DNA of 64,000 nt from JBGZFC01 sp964346495 (GTDB taxonomy: Bacteria > Bacteroidota > Bacteroidia > Bacteroidales > Dysgonomonadaceae): contig CAYFUW010000001.1 in NCBI GenBank assembly GCA_964346495.1, forward strand, positions 1 through 64,000, written 5' to 3'. The stretch's first letter is position 1. Every line of letters begins with the position of its first letter. The notes beneath the pieces were generated by a model that ran no database searches, was not told where the DNA came from, and saw only the letters and a program-made list of their open reading frames with translations. Shown here piece after piece: positions 8,886 through 17,754 of the stretch. The position numbers and the translations under genes were made by a program.

Positions 8886-10544
8886 TTAATTTTTCAACAT
8901 AACTTTCGCGTTTTCTATTGCCTCTACTGTAGTTTCGGCACCGCTCAACATGCGAGCAATTTCCAAAACACGCTCTTCAGGCGATAGTTTTTTAATATTT
9001 ATAGTTGTTGTTTCGCTCTGTTCATCTTTATACACCAAATATTGCGAGTTGCCTTTTGCAGCAATTTGCGACAGATGCGAAATAACAATCACCTGCATAC
9101 GGGTGCTCATTTTTTGCATGATTGTTCCCATTTTAGCTGCAATTTCTCCCGATGTTCCGGTGTCTATCTCATCGAAAATAATGGTCGGCAATGCGACAGC
9201 ATCGGCAATCATACTTTTCAAACACAGCATAACTCTCGAAATTTCTCCTCCCGATGCGATAAGTTCTATCGGTTGTAAATCAACATTTTTGTTTGCCGAA
9301 AATAGAAAACGCACATCCTCTTTACCGTTAATATCGGGGTGCTCTTTATCAATTAATTGGCATTGAAATTTAGCATTTGGCATTCCCAACAGACTTATCT
9401 GTTTTACCATCTGCTGCTCTATCGATTTTATCGGTTCTCTTCTTTTTTTACTCAATTCGAGAGCCTTTGCAAGCATCTCCTCCTCTTTTTCGGCAACCAA
9501 CTTTTGCTGATTTTCAACCTGCTCGTCAATTGAATGAATATTCTGTAATTTTTGTTCAATATCCGATTGCAATTCAATAAGTTCGCTTGTGCTTTGAACT
9601 CCATATTTTTGTTGCAACTCGAACAACAGGCTCAATCTGTTTTCTACCTCTTGCTGACGTTGCGGGTCCGACTCTACCCTATCAAAATATCGTGACGCAT
9701 CTTCACGAACATCTTTCAACTCCAGATACATAGATTGAACACGCTTCGACAACTCTTCTGCTTCCGAAAAATGTGTGCTGATAGCCGACAAACTATCCGA
9801 AGCGGATTTCAATTTATGTTCAATATTCTCCTCTTCGCCTGAAAAAGTATGCACAATTCCGTACAGAGCCGATTTTATCTCTTCGGCATGAGTCAGTGTT
9901 GAAAGCTCATTTTCAAGCAAATCTTGCTCTCCCTCCTGCAGTTTTGCATCAGAAAGTGTATCGAATTGAAATTGCAGGTAATCTTGTTCCTGCTTTATCT
10001 GTTTCGACTGCTTTATCAACTCTTTCAAACGGCTTGTTTCGGTTTGAAAAGAGATAAAACTCTGCTCGAATGCGGTTTTCTCTGCCTTAGTATGAGCCAA
10101 TACATCAAGAGCGTTCAGCTGAAATTGATTATCGTTTAGCGAAAGATTTTGATGTTGAGAGTGAATGTCGATTAACCTATCACCCAACTCTTTCAAGTCG
10201 TTCAGATAAACAGGCGAATCGTTTACAAAAGCGCGCGATTTGCCGTTTTGCCAAATTTCACGACGTATAATACATTCACTTCCTTCAAATTGCCAATCGT
10301 ATTTCTCGAACAGGCTCTCCATGTTGTATTGCGAAATGTCAAAAACTCCCTCTACGATACACTTATTCTCATTTTGCTTGATATATCTGCTCTCTGCACG
10401 ATTACCCAAAATCAGCGAGAGTGCTCCTAAAATAATAGATTTTCCCGCACCGGTTTCTCCCGTAATAACAGAGAATCCGTTGTCAAAATCTATCGTTAAA
10501 GAGTCAATAAGCGCGTAGTTTTCTATAAAAAGTGTTTTTAACAT
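8886..10544 (-). CDS. recN: DNA repair protein RecN
   Basis: This 552-residue SMC-like ATPase has Walker A GETGAGKS at 29-36, a long coiled coil at about 160-370, the ABC signature IASGGEISRVML and Walker B IIFDEIDTGTSGEIA near residues 460-475. These are the hallmarks of RecN, which acts at double-strand breaks with RecA. The length matches the family. The start follows the porD stop by one base, which implies cotranscription; recN beside a DUF4835 gene is common in Bacteroidetes. Confidence 0.95.
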   Translation of the reverse strand: MLKTLFIENYALIDSLTIDFDNGFSVITGETGAGKSIILGALSLILGNRAESRYIKQNENKCIVEGVFDISQYNMESLFEKYDWQFEGSECIIRREIWQNGKSRAFVNDSPVYLNDLKELGDRLIDIHSQHQNLSLNDNQFQLNALDVLAHTKAEKTAFEQSFISFQTETSRLKELIKQSKQIKQEQDYLQFQFDTLSDAKLQEGEQDLLENELSTLTHAEEIKSALYGIVHTFSGEEENIEHKLKSASDSLSAISTHFSEAEELSKRVQSMYLELKDVREDASRYFDRVESDPQRQQEVENRLSLLFELQQKYGVQSTSELIELQSDIEQKLQNIHSIDEQVENQQKLVAEKEEEMLAKALELSKKRREPIKSIEQQMVKQISLLGMPNAKFQCQLIDKEHPDINGKEDVRFLFSANKNVDLQPIELIASGGEISRVMLCLKSMIADAVALPTIIFDEIDTGTSGEIAAKMGTIMQKMSTRMQVIVISHLSQIAAKGNSQYLVYKDEQSETTTINIKKLSPEERVLEIARMLSGAETTVEAIENAKVMLKN

Positions 10545-10545
10545 A

Positions 10546-11448
10546 TTATTTCGGCGATTTCGCGTCTCTTATTTTATCAAGTTCCTTTGTTTTTGTCGGA
10601 TAAACATTTCGTAAAGTTTCGTATGCTTTCTTTTTCTCCTGATCAGTTGCTTCTAAATATACATTAGCCAGTTCATCCATTTTGGCATCGCCAAAAAGGG
10701 TTACCAACACCAAACCCGGACGTTGTGAGTGCAGTGCCGATACAGTTGAAACCGATGAAAAGATTTTTGGTTTTCCTTTATCTACATTTGTAGCCATTTC
10801 GTCCAATCCGAGTCGATGATAATCGTACCACATCTGGCGGTATGACTCATAAGCGGGCGTGTTAAACGCATCGGCAATTGCGTATCGGCTTCTGTCGCTG
10901 CCGAATGTTTCCCAACCGGGCCAATTGTTTGTCTGCACATTGTTAGCAATGGCTTGCATATTTCTGAAATATGGCGTTCCGCCGAATGGCGACATCGAAT
11001 CGAAATCGATACCGAGTATCATATAGATATAAAAAGCAATTGTTGCCACCAGATTATCTTGTATATTATTGATGTCAAACTCCATAGCCTGATACTCGAC
11101 ATACTCGAAAGTGAAATCAGGATCTCTGAAGTTTATCAACGTTGTCGTATATGTAGAGTTGTAAACCGGTCGGCTACTCTGTATTTGCAGCTCGGCACTA
11201 TAAGTATTTGACGACATTTCATTAACTATAATTGAAAATGAACAATCAATTCTTTCATTAGGCAAGAAATTTACATTTGTCCATTTTCTCTCGTTAATAA
11301 AAGTGCGTAGCTGCTCTTCCAAAGTCTTCATAACTTGTTGACTTCCCTGCAACTTACTGGTATTAATCCTTATATCTGCGTTCAACTCCTGAGCGTGCAA
11401 GCCGATGCTGCACACAAATGCGATAATGATATAGAGTAATTTTTTCAT
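10546..11448 (-). CDS. porD: DUF4835 family protein, PorD-type T9SS accessory
   Basis: The ATG at 11448 gives a good signal peptide (MKKLLYIIIAFVCSIGLHAQ) and is preferred over the GTG nine bases upstream. The mature protein (about 280 residues) has the features I associate with DUF4835: a start of the ELNADIRINTSKLQG type, an FNERKW-like FINERKWTNVNF stretch, and the central NWPGWETFGSDRSRY and FNTPAYESYRQMWYDYHRLGLD motifs. Some annotation systems call this family T9SS protein PorD; this is from memory, and its exact role is not established here. Periplasmic. It sits between cbpM and recN. Confidence 0.75.
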   Translation of the reverse strand: MKKLLYIIIAFVCSIGLHAQELNADIRINTSKLQGSQQVMKTLEEQLRTFINERKWTNVNFLPNERIDCSFSIIVNEMSSNTYSAELQIQSSRPVYNSTYTTTLINFRDPDFTFEYVEYQAMEFDINNIQDNLVATIAFYIYMILGIDFDSMSPFGGTPYFRNMQAIANNVQTNNWPGWETFGSDRSRYAIADAFNTPAYESYRQMWYDYHRLGLDEMATNVDKGKPKIFSSVSTVSALHSQRPGLVLVTLFGDAKMDELANVYLEATDQEKKKAYETLRNVYPTKTKELDKIRDAKSPK

Positions 11449-11467
11449 CAGATTCACTTTTTTCGAA

Positions 11468-11761
11468 TTATAAGGTTCTATATATCTTTAATTCGCTTTT
11501 CAACATTTCAATCTCCGACTGCATCTCCTTAACTCTTGCCAACATATGATGCAGTGCTTCAATTCCTGCAACGTTTATGTCCATTTCGTAATACCAACGA
11601 GCAAACTGTTCTAAGTTTTCGAGTTCGGCAACTTCCATAAATCTTTCGTTATCTTGCTCATATATATGTATCAATCCCGACTCGAATAGCGATGTAATAA
11701 ACGTCTCCTCGATATTGTATATACGCAAGCACTCTGAATATAGAATTCTGTTTTTTTCCAT
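11468..11761 (-). CDS. CbpM-type chaperone modulator (MerR-like)
   Basis: The 97-residue protein resembles the CbpM/DUF1992-independent modulator family: an N-terminal MerR-like helix-turn-helix (YSECLRIYNIEETFITSLFESGLIH), the central ELENLEQFARWYYEMDINVAGIEALHHML stretch, and a C-terminal short coiled coil (VKEMQSEIEMLKSELKIY). CbpM binds the J domain of CbpA and inhibits its DnaK co-chaperone activity. The neighbour is exactly a CbpA-type dnaJ gene, one base upstream, which strongly supports the assignment. Confidence 0.85.
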   Translation of the reverse strand: MEKNRILYSECLRIYNIEETFITSLFESGLIHIYEQDNERFMEVAELENLEQFARWYYEMDINVAGIEALHHMLARVKEMQSEIEMLKSELKIYRTL

Positions 11762-11762
11762 T

Positions 11763-12668
11763 TTATCTTAGTTTAGCAAGTTGAGTAAATAAATCCTTCT
11801 CCTTTTCAGAGAGTTTTTTCGGAATTTTCACCTTAACTGTAACAATTTGATCGCCAAATTGTCCCTCTTTTTTGTAAACCGGAGTTCCTTTTCCTTTCAG
11901 TCTTAGCTTTGACTCTGGTTGCGTTCCCGGTTTAATTTTCATTTTCACTGCTCCTTGCAATGTATCAACAGTGGCGTCGCCACCCAATACAGCGGTATAT
12001 AAATCGATAGTAAGATTTGTATAAATATCGTTGCCCAATCGCTTAAATTTGGCATCGTCGTCAACAACAAATGTTATATACAAATCGCCACTTGGCGCAT
12101 TGTTTATGCCTGGCTGACCATAACCCGCGAGCTTGATTTTTTGACCGTTCTCCACACCTGCCGGAATGGTAATACGAATATTTTTGCCGTCAACACTAAG
12201 CTCACGTTTATGCGTTTGCATAATCTCCTGAAGCGTTAGACGTAACTCGGCATGATAGTCGTTTCCTTTATATTTTCTGCCTGTTCTATGTGTATGATGC
12301 TGCGAAAAACCACTGCCAAACATCGAATGAAAGAAATCAGAAAAGTCGGAAAAATCTCCTTCGGCATAAAATGTTTGCCCGCCACTTCCGCCTCCTGTCC
12401 ATTGTTGTTGATACTGCTGTTGTGCCTTTTCATACTCTTCGCCATGCTTCCAGTTTTCGCCGTACTTATCATACTTCGCACGTTTTTCGGGATCGCTCAA
12501 CACTTCATTGGCTTCATTAAGTTGCTGAAATTTTCGTTGAGCCTCTTTGTCGTTAGGATTAAGGTCAGGATGCAGTTTACGAGCTAACTTCCGATACGCT
12601 TTTTTAATATCGTCGGCAGTTGCATTTTTTTCTACACCCAATATTTTGTAATAATCGATATATGCCAT
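11763..12668 (-). CDS. cbpA: CbpA-type DnaJ co-chaperone
   Basis: The 301-residue protein has an N-terminal J domain (about 1-70) with the HPD triad at 33-35, a Gly/Ser-rich and aromatic linker (about 90-135) and two beta-sandwich substrate-binding domains (about 140-300). It lacks the cysteine-rich zinc finger of DnaJ proper, which makes it a class B/CbpA-type protein. It stimulates DnaK ATP hydrolysis and delivers clients in the cytosol. It is the first gene of the operon leading into cbpM, porD, recN and rlmB, with a TAAATTTG promoter box 23-30 bases upstream of the ATG. Confidence 0.92.
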   Translation of the reverse strand: MAYIDYYKILGVEKNATADDIKKAYRKLARKLHPDLNPNDKEAQRKFQQLNEANEVLSDPEKRAKYDKYGENWKHGEEYEKAQQQYQQQWTGGGSGGQTFYAEGDFSDFSDFFHSMFGSGFSQHHTHRTGRKYKGNDYHAELRLTLQEIMQTHKRELSVDGKNIRITIPAGVENGQKIKLAGYGQPGINNAPSGDLYITFVVDDDAKFKRLGNDIYTNLTIDLYTAVLGGDATVDTLQGAVKMKIKPGTQPESKLRLKGKGTPVYKKEGQFGDQIVTVKVKIPKKLSEKEKDLFTQLAKLR

Positions 12669-12690
12669 TTAAAAACTGTTCTTTAGGTTA

Positions 12691-12698
12691 CAAATTTA
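12691..12698 (-). promoter_or_regulatory. Bacteroidetes -7 box of the cbpA operon
   Basis: On the minus strand the sequence reads TAAATTTG, matching TAnnTTTG, 23 bases upstream of the cbpA ATG. I see no clear TTTG -33 box at the right spacing, so this rests on the -7 element alone. Confidence 0.5.
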
Positions 12699-12904
12699 CA
12701 TCAAAATGTTGATTTTTCATTATAGAAACAGGTAAATAATGTTTTTTGTTCGAAGTTGAATAGACGTTGTCCGATTTGCGTGTCATTGCCTGAGGGCGAT
12801 TCTGCGAATTCTGAACGGAGTGAAGAATCTAATAGATGTCTCACTATGTTCGACATGACAAAAGGGAGTTTGCATTTATAGTATTTAGTTTCGAGTTGTG
12901 AGTC

Positions 12905-12928
12905 GTCGGGATTACAAATCCATCCGAC
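12905..12928 (+). repeat. R1 palindrome, copy 2
   Basis: Left arm GTCGGGATT, spacer ACA, right arm AATCCATCCGAC. It shares the CCAT variant of the right arm with copy 1 at 6373, whereas most copies have CCCT. Confidence 0.8.
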
Positions 12929-13066
12929 AAGCTATTGGCTGTTGGCTTTTAGCTATTAGCTTTTTACAACAATGCCTTTAATTGTCGTAAAAAGACGCTA
13001 CAGCTCTCCCATTTTACAAAGGGGAGTACCGCCAAAGGCGGGGAGGGGTTGGTTTAATTACGCCTT

Positions 13067-13090
13067 GTCGGGATTGCAAATCCCTCCGAC
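13067..13090 (+). repeat. R1 palindrome, copy 3
   Basis: Left arm GTCGGGATT, spacer GCA, right arm AATCCCTCCGAC. This is the consensus form. It follows a GC-rich dispersed module and precedes the 3' end of porE by about 100 bases. Confidence 0.85.
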
Positions 13091-13191
13091 GAACGACCAT
13101 GAAACTCGTAACACGTAACCCGCACCTTTTTCCACCAAATACCAATTGCAAAAAACTTATTTACTCGTTTACTGCCAACTAGCCAACTGAA

Positions 13192-15168
13192 TCAATGCAA
13201 CCCAAAATTAGTATCTATAACCTTAAACTCAGTTCTTCGATTTATCTGGTCGGCAATCTCCTGTTGCTCAGGTGTTAGTCCTTCAACAAACTCTTCTGTC
13301 AGCACCACTCCCTCTTTCAGGAAATCGAATTTTTCACTCATTTTTTTTGTAACGTCTTTAGGTTGCAGTTCTCCATATCCGGCAGCTTGCAATCGCTCTT
13401 TGTCTATTCCATTCTCTATCAGATAATCCACAACCGATTGTGCTCTTCGTAACGATAGCTTTTGATTGTACTCTTCGGAACCTTTTCTATCGGTATGCGC
13501 AGATAATTCAATTACAATTTCGGGATTATCGTTTAGCAATGTAATCAATCCGTCCAACTCGTCTTTCGATTCGGGACGCAGAGTAGCTTTATCGAAATCG
13601 TAAAAAATATGCTCTAAAATAACCGGTCTTGTATATGGCGACATCTCAAAATCGACATAATAGGTTGTGTCTTTCTCTTCGGGAGTAGTGTATAGCGTTT
13701 TCTTTACATTCAAAAAACCTTCGGCACTCGCCATAAAAAGATAGTTCATACCACGTTCCGCTGTAAAGCTGTAAGTTCCGTCTTTTTTGGTTGTAAAATT
13801 CTGTTGAGAACCATCCGCACCAATTACAGAAATGTTTGCACCCGATATAAACTGGTCCTCTTTATCTACAGCAAAACCTTCAACAAACACATTTACATCG
13901 GGACGTTCAAAAGAGTAGATATGGTCACGACCACGTGCATCACCACGATTTGAACTGAAAAAGCCTTTCTCGCCCTCTTTTTTGAAAGTAATGCCAAAGT
14001 CATCGGCAGGAGAGTTTATAGGTGCTCGCATATTGGTTACGTTCCAGCCTTCGTTTCTGTTGCGAGATGCTCTAAACAGATCAAGTCCTCCCAACCCGGG
14101 ATGACCTGTGGATGAGAAATAGAGGGTACTATCGTTACGCACATATGGAAACATCTCATCGCCCGGAGTATTTATATCGGGACCCATATTTTCGATAAAA
14201 AGCACCGTGTTTTCACTCAATCCGGCTCGCCAAATATCTTTACCACCATATCCACCGGGCATATCAGAAACAAAATAGAGATAGTCGCCTGACGGTGAAA
14301 CCGACGGATGCGCGTACAGCGATGTAGTGTCTGCTTCATTTATCACCAATTCCTGTCCTACGCTAAACGTACCGGTACCTCGCAGAGAGTAGTAAATTTT
14401 TGTTGTAGTTGGCTTAACATCGCTCATGGGCGAAAATGTATAGTACATATAATTGCCGTCGGGAGTGATGGTTGCCACACCTTCGTCCGATTTAGTATTT
14501 ATTTCGGATGTAATAACTTCAGGTTTTTGCCATTCGCCCTTATCGTTTTTTGAAGCTACAAAAATATCATTGTTTTTCATTCCCGTTATCGCGCTAATAG
14601 TGTCGCCTCGTGCATCCTCTCTTGAAGATGTAATATAAAGCATAGCATCCTCTTGCGCCAAAAGGGGACAAAATTCGCCTCTGTTGGAATTAAAAACATC
14701 CATGCGTCGCACGATATATCGGGAAGATTTTCCCTGCTGACCTAATGCAAACTCAATACCTTTCAATCCATTGATAGCAATATAGTCTTTTGGACTCAAC
14801 TTCAAATAATCCTGATAAGCAGTTTCGGCTTGTTTATATTTCCCGTCTCTGTGAAGCATTTGAGCGTAGTGCAAGTACATCAATGTGTCGGGATATCCGT
14901 AACGAATGGCGTTTGCATACGATGTTACGGCTCGTTGCGTGGAGTTTAGGTGGCGATATGTCTCTGCCATTTCAAATGCAACAACTCCACGCATTGGGCG
15001 GTCGCTCTGCTTTATTTTTCTATATACTTTGCGATAAGTTTCGGATGCTGCAAAGTACTCACCACGCAGATACTGCTTGCGTGCATCGCTCAATTTCACG
15101 GGTTTACAACCTGCCAAAAATACAAGCAACAAGAGCGATATGATATATTTTGATTGAAAGTTTCTCAA
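13192..15168 (-). CDS. porE: PorE-type T9SS outer-membrane lipoprotein (TPR, propeller, CRD, OmpA)
   Basis: The 658-residue protein has a lipobox LAGC with Cys21. The domain order is: TPRs (about 25-140), a PD40/WD40-type beta-propeller (about 155-430, with repeats such as GDYLYFVSDMPGGYGGKDIW and GEKGFFSSNRGDARGRDHIY), a carboxypeptidase-regulatory-like sandwich (about 432-515) and an OmpA peptidoglycan-binding domain (about 520-610, with HTDRKGSEEYNQKLSLRRAQ). This four-part layout and length are those of Porphyromonas gingivalis PorE (PG1058), which anchors the T9SS to peptidoglycan. The frame starts at TTG, with no nearby ATG that keeps the signal peptide. It is divergent from the cobalamin operon. 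Confidence 0.88.
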   Translation of the reverse strand: MRNFQSKYIISLLLLVFLAGCKPVKLSDARKQYLRGEYFAASETYRKVYRKIKQSDRPMRGVVAFEMAETYRHLNSTQRAVTSYANAIRYGYPDTLMYLHYAQMLHRDGKYKQAETAYQDYLKLSPKDYIAINGLKGIEFALGQQGKSSRYIVRRMDVFNSNRGEFCPLLAQEDAMLYITSSREDARGDTISAITGMKNNDIFVASKNDKGEWQKPEVITSEINTKSDEGVATITPDGNYMYYTFSPMSDVKPTTTKIYYSLRGTGTFSVGQELVINEADTTSLYAHPSVSPSGDYLYFVSDMPGGYGGKDIWRAGLSENTVLFIENMGPDINTPGDEMFPYVRNDSTLYFSSTGHPGLGGLDLFRASRNRNEGWNVTNMRAPINSPADDFGITFKKEGEKGFFSSNRGDARGRDHIYSFERPDVNVFVEGFAVDKEDQFISGANISVIGADGSQQNFTTKKDGTYSFTAERGMNYLFMASAEGFLNVKKTLYTTPEEKDTTYYVDFEMSPYTRPVILEHIFYDFDKATLRPESKDELDGLITLLNDNPEIVIELSAHTDRKGSEEYNQKLSLRRAQSVVDYLIENGIDKERLQAAGYGELQPKDVTKKMSEKFDFLKEGVVLTEEFVEGLTPEQQEIADQINRRTEFKVIDTNFGLH

Positions 15169-15241
15169 TTTTTTCTGTTTTATATTATTATGATAAACAG
15201 ATTTTTCTTAAAAATATTGTGTGTTTTCTTATATTTACACT

Positions 15242-15275
15242 AAACCTAGCAGTTTTAGAAGCCTGTTAGGTTTTT
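15242..15275. other. Orphan hairpin with T run
   Basis: The arms ACCTAGCAG and CTGTTAGGT (one G-U pair) are followed by TTTTTA. It looks like a terminator on the plus strand, but no plus-strand gene precedes it. It lies between divergent porE and the cobalamin promoter, so it may be a remnant or an insulator for antisense transcription. Confidence 0.35.
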
Positions 15276-15352
15276 ATGTATCAAATCTTGTATTTATAAA
15301 TCACACCTTTCAACCTCTCACAAGTCAAAAAAAGTTAAACCTTGAGCGCAAT

Positions 15353-15384
15353 TTGACTTGTATTGGAATAATTACATACCTTTG
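15353..15384 (+). promoter_or_regulatory. Promoter of the cobalamin uptake operon
   Basis: A TTG -33 element (15353-15355) and a TACCTTTG -7 box (15377-15384) are separated by 21 bases, close to the Bacteroidetes sigma-A consensus. The inferred start of transcription, near 15391, lies about 40 bases before the riboswitch aptamer. Confidence 0.75.
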
Positions 15385-15433
15385 CATCACAGAAATTTGG
15401 TTATACATGTTTCTAATAATATAATCTTCAGAA

Positions 15434-15602
15434 GCATGTGTTGAAAAGGGAATCAGGTGAAAATCCTGAACAGACCCGCTGCTGTAATAGCTTCTTCTTT
15501 TAATTATAAAAGAAGAAAACCGCAAAGATACTCAATAACCACTGTTCAATAAAGAATGGGAAGGTTTTGCGGCGTATAAAGCTTAAGTCAGAAGACCTGC
15601 CA
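15434..15602 (+). ncRNA. Adenosylcobalamin riboswitch
   Basis: The conserved cobalamin (B12-box) elements occur in order: AAAAGGGAATCAGGTGAAAA, TCCTGAACAGACCCGCTGCT, GTAA, then an extension hairpin with arms TTCTTCTTTT/AAAAGAAGAA at 15492-15517, AATGGGAAGG, and the B12 box variant AAGTCAGAAGACCTGCC at 15584-15600. Cobalamin binding normally lowers expression of the downstream uptake genes. The aptamer ends about 120 bases before the receptor ATG, leaving room for an expression platform. Confidence 0.93.
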
Positions 15603-15700
15603 AAGTTCATTTTTGTTTAAATAGCTTTCGGGGAAAAAGAGCTTGAAAACGACACGCGAACATCCATTTTTTACGTACGTGCCTAATTTTCAATCTTCTT

Positions 15701-15722
15701 TACCGACCTTATAAATTCGGTA
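15701..15722 (+). promoter_or_regulatory. Candidate expression-platform hairpin before btuB
   Basis: The arms TACCGA and TCGGTA enclose a ten-base loop, and the stem ends three bases before the ATG at 15726. There is no T run after it, so if it works with the riboswitch it would block ribosome access rather than terminate transcription. The stem is short; this is an inference. Confidence 0.4.
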
Positions 15723-15725
15723 TAG

Positions 15726-17741
15726 ATGAACTTTATTAAGACTTCATTTTTTGTTGTATTACTTTTCGTGAGCAATAGCTTGCTGTTGGCACAAGGTGTT
15801 GCCGATAGCCTGAGCTTGCCAACTGTTGTTGTTACAGCCGATTATATTGATGCAGAAATACGCTCTACCGCACCACTGCAAATTCTAAGCAAAGATAAGC
15901 TCCTGAAACTTAACGCACTGCAACTATCCGATGCCGTGAAGTTTTTTTCGGGTGTAACAATTAAAGATTATGGCGGAATAGGTGGATTGAAAACCATTTC
16001 CGTACGCAGTCTCGGTGCCAACCACACAGCAGTAAGCTACGACGGAATACGTGTAAACGACTGTCAAACAGGACAGATTGATATTGGTCGTTTTTCGTTA
16101 GACAATGTTGATGTTGTTTCGCTTAACAGCGGACAGAGCGACGACATATTTCAGCCTGCGCAAATGTTCGCGGCAGGTGCAGCTCTGAATATAAAAACCC
16201 TGCGTCCCGTATTTGAGAAAAACAGAAGCACAAATGGTAAATTAACCTTAAAGGGCGGCTCTTTCGGATTGATAAATCCATCTGTTCGCATTTCTCAAAA
16301 GATTAGCGACCATTTTGCTTTTTCTGCATCGGGCGAATATCTTACAGCACACGGACAATATCCATATATTCTCGACTACGGATTTAGCGGAATCGACAGC
16401 ACATCGAACGAAATGAGAAAAAATACCGATGTGAAAAACCTACGTTTGGAAGGTGCTCTGTTCGGCGATATTTCCGAAAACGATAATTTAGAAGCAAGCT
16501 TTTACTATTACCAATCGGAAAGGGGATTACCGGGAGCGACCATTTTTTATAACACTGAAAACTTCTCGTCTCAACGTCTGTGGGATAAAACTTTTTTCGT
16601 GAGAACTCATTATCGAAAAAAACTATCTAACTTATGGACAGTACAAACAAACCTAAAGTATAATTTGGGAACTCTCAGATATCTCGACCCAACATTTTTG
16701 AATGAAGTGGGAAAAGATGAGAGCAATTACCTGCAACAAGAGTGGTACGGCTCTGTTTCGGCTCTGTTCCGTGCATTTGAAAACATCTCTTTCTCTGCAT
16801 CGAGCGATGTTTCGTTTACAAATCTGGATGCCGACTCATATCAATTTTCATATCCTACACGACTTACCTGGCTATCTGTTTTGGCAGCAAAATATGTTGA
16901 CAACCACTTCCTGGCAACAGCCAATCTGCTATCAACCGTAGTAAACGAAAGGGTAAAAACCGGTGTGGCAGGAAAAAACTATCGTCAGCTTTCACCTTAT
17001 GCCAGCATATCTGTAAAGCCATTTTCAGATATTGACCTGCGACTGAGACTTTTCTACAAACATATTTTCCGCATGCCTACTTTCAACGACCTCTATTACT
17101 CACGCATAGGAAATCCCAAACTTGTTCCGGAAAAGACAGACCAAATAAATATTGGACTAACCTACTCAACTGCCGTTGCTTCGTGGTTGCCCTCTTTCGC
17201 AATTACATTAGATGCTTATCACAACAACGTGATTGACAAAATAATAGCTTATCCCACCAAAAATATTTTCGTGTGGACAATGCTTAACTACGGAAGAGTT
17301 TCGATAGATGGTCTGGATATCAATATAGAATCGAATTTTAAATTGCACGAAAAAGCAAATCTATCTCTCGGATGGAATCATACCTATCAAAGAGCTTTGA
17401 ATGTAACAAGTCCTACCGATAGAAATTATAAACATCAAATTCCTTACACGCCTCGTGTTTCGGGTTCGGGAAGAGCTTCTTTAGATACTCCCTGGTTGCA
17501 AATAGCATACACTCTTATCTGGTCGGGACATCGCTACGCCGGAAGTCAGAATTACAAAGTAAATCGATTGGAAGGATATTCAGAACATGGCTTGTCGGCA
17601 ACCAAAAATTTCAAAATCGCTAAAAATGAGCTGGCTGCAACGTTTGAAGTTTTGAATCTTAGTGGAAAAAATTATGAGATTGTTCACAATTTCCCGATGC
17701 CGGGCAGATCGTTTAGAGCAACCGTAAGTTATTCATTCTAA
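15726..17741 (+). CDS. btuB: BtuB-like TonB-dependent cobalamin receptor
   Basis: The 671-residue protein has a signal peptide (cleavage near LLLAQ, residue 23), a TonB box (TVVVTA, 33-38), a plug domain (about 45-150, with ISVRSLGANHTAVSYDGIRVND) and a 22-strand-type barrel ending in ATVSYSF. The riboswitch directly upstream and the BtuG-like gene eight bases downstream identify the ligand as a cobamide. It takes up cobalamin across the outer membrane using TonB/ExbBD energy; those genes are not in the window. The N-terminal carboxypeptidase-like extension of SusC proteins is absent, as expected for BtuB. Confidence 0.92.
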   Translation: MNFIKTSFFVVLLFVSNSLLLAQGVADSLSLPTVVVTADYIDAEIRSTAPLQILSKDKLLKLNALQLSDAVKFFSGVTIKDYGGIGGLKTISVRSLGANHTAVSYDGIRVNDCQTGQIDIGRFSLDNVDVVSLNSGQSDDIFQPAQMFAAGAALNIKTLRPVFEKNRSTNGKLTLKGGSFGLINPSVRISQKISDHFAFSASGEYLTAHGQYPYILDYGFSGIDSTSNEMRKNTDVKNLRLEGALFGDISENDNLEASFYYYQSERGLPGATIFYNTENFSSQRLWDKTFFVRTHYRKKLSNLWTVQTNLKYNLGTLRYLDPTFLNEVGKDESNYLQQEWYGSVSALFRAFENISFSASSDVSFTNLDADSYQFSYPTRLTWLSVLAAKYVDNHFLATANLLSTVVNERVKTGVAGKNYRQLSPYASISVKPFSDIDLRLRLFYKHIFRMPTFNDLYYSRIGNPKLVPEKTDQINIGLTYSTAVASWLPSFAITLDAYHNNVIDKIIAYPTKNIFVWTMLNYGRVSIDGLDINIESNFKLHEKANLSLGWNHTYQRALNVTSPTDRNYKHQIPYTPRVSGSGRASLDTPWLQIAYTLIWSGHRYAGSQNYKVNRLEGYSEHGLSATKNFKIAKNELAATFEVLNLSGKNYEIVHNFPMPGRSFRATVSYSF

Positions 17742-17754
17742 AAGCAAAATGTAT

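Larger units (their letters stand above)
12699..13191. other. Gene-free repeat mosaic upstream of cbpA
   Basis: These 493 bases carry no convincing ORF. They hold two R1 copies (12905, 13067), a GC-rich module at about 13011-13060 with arms of the type AAAGGGGAGTACCGCC and GGCGGGGAGGGG, a phrase CTATTGGCTGTTGGCTTTTAG shared in variant form with 6288, 33295 and 58496, and an AACTCGTAACACGTAACCCG string that recurs near 27130, 31748, 33484 and 33648. A stretch at 12780-12880 (TTCTGAACGGAGTGAAGAAT, TGTTCGACATGACAAAAGG) also looks like a generic dispersed repeat. Confidence 0.6.

Noticed and set aside
8950..9366. Plus-strand frame of 138 codons over recN
   Set aside because: It is the antisense of the conserved RecN ATPase domain and shows no domain of its own.
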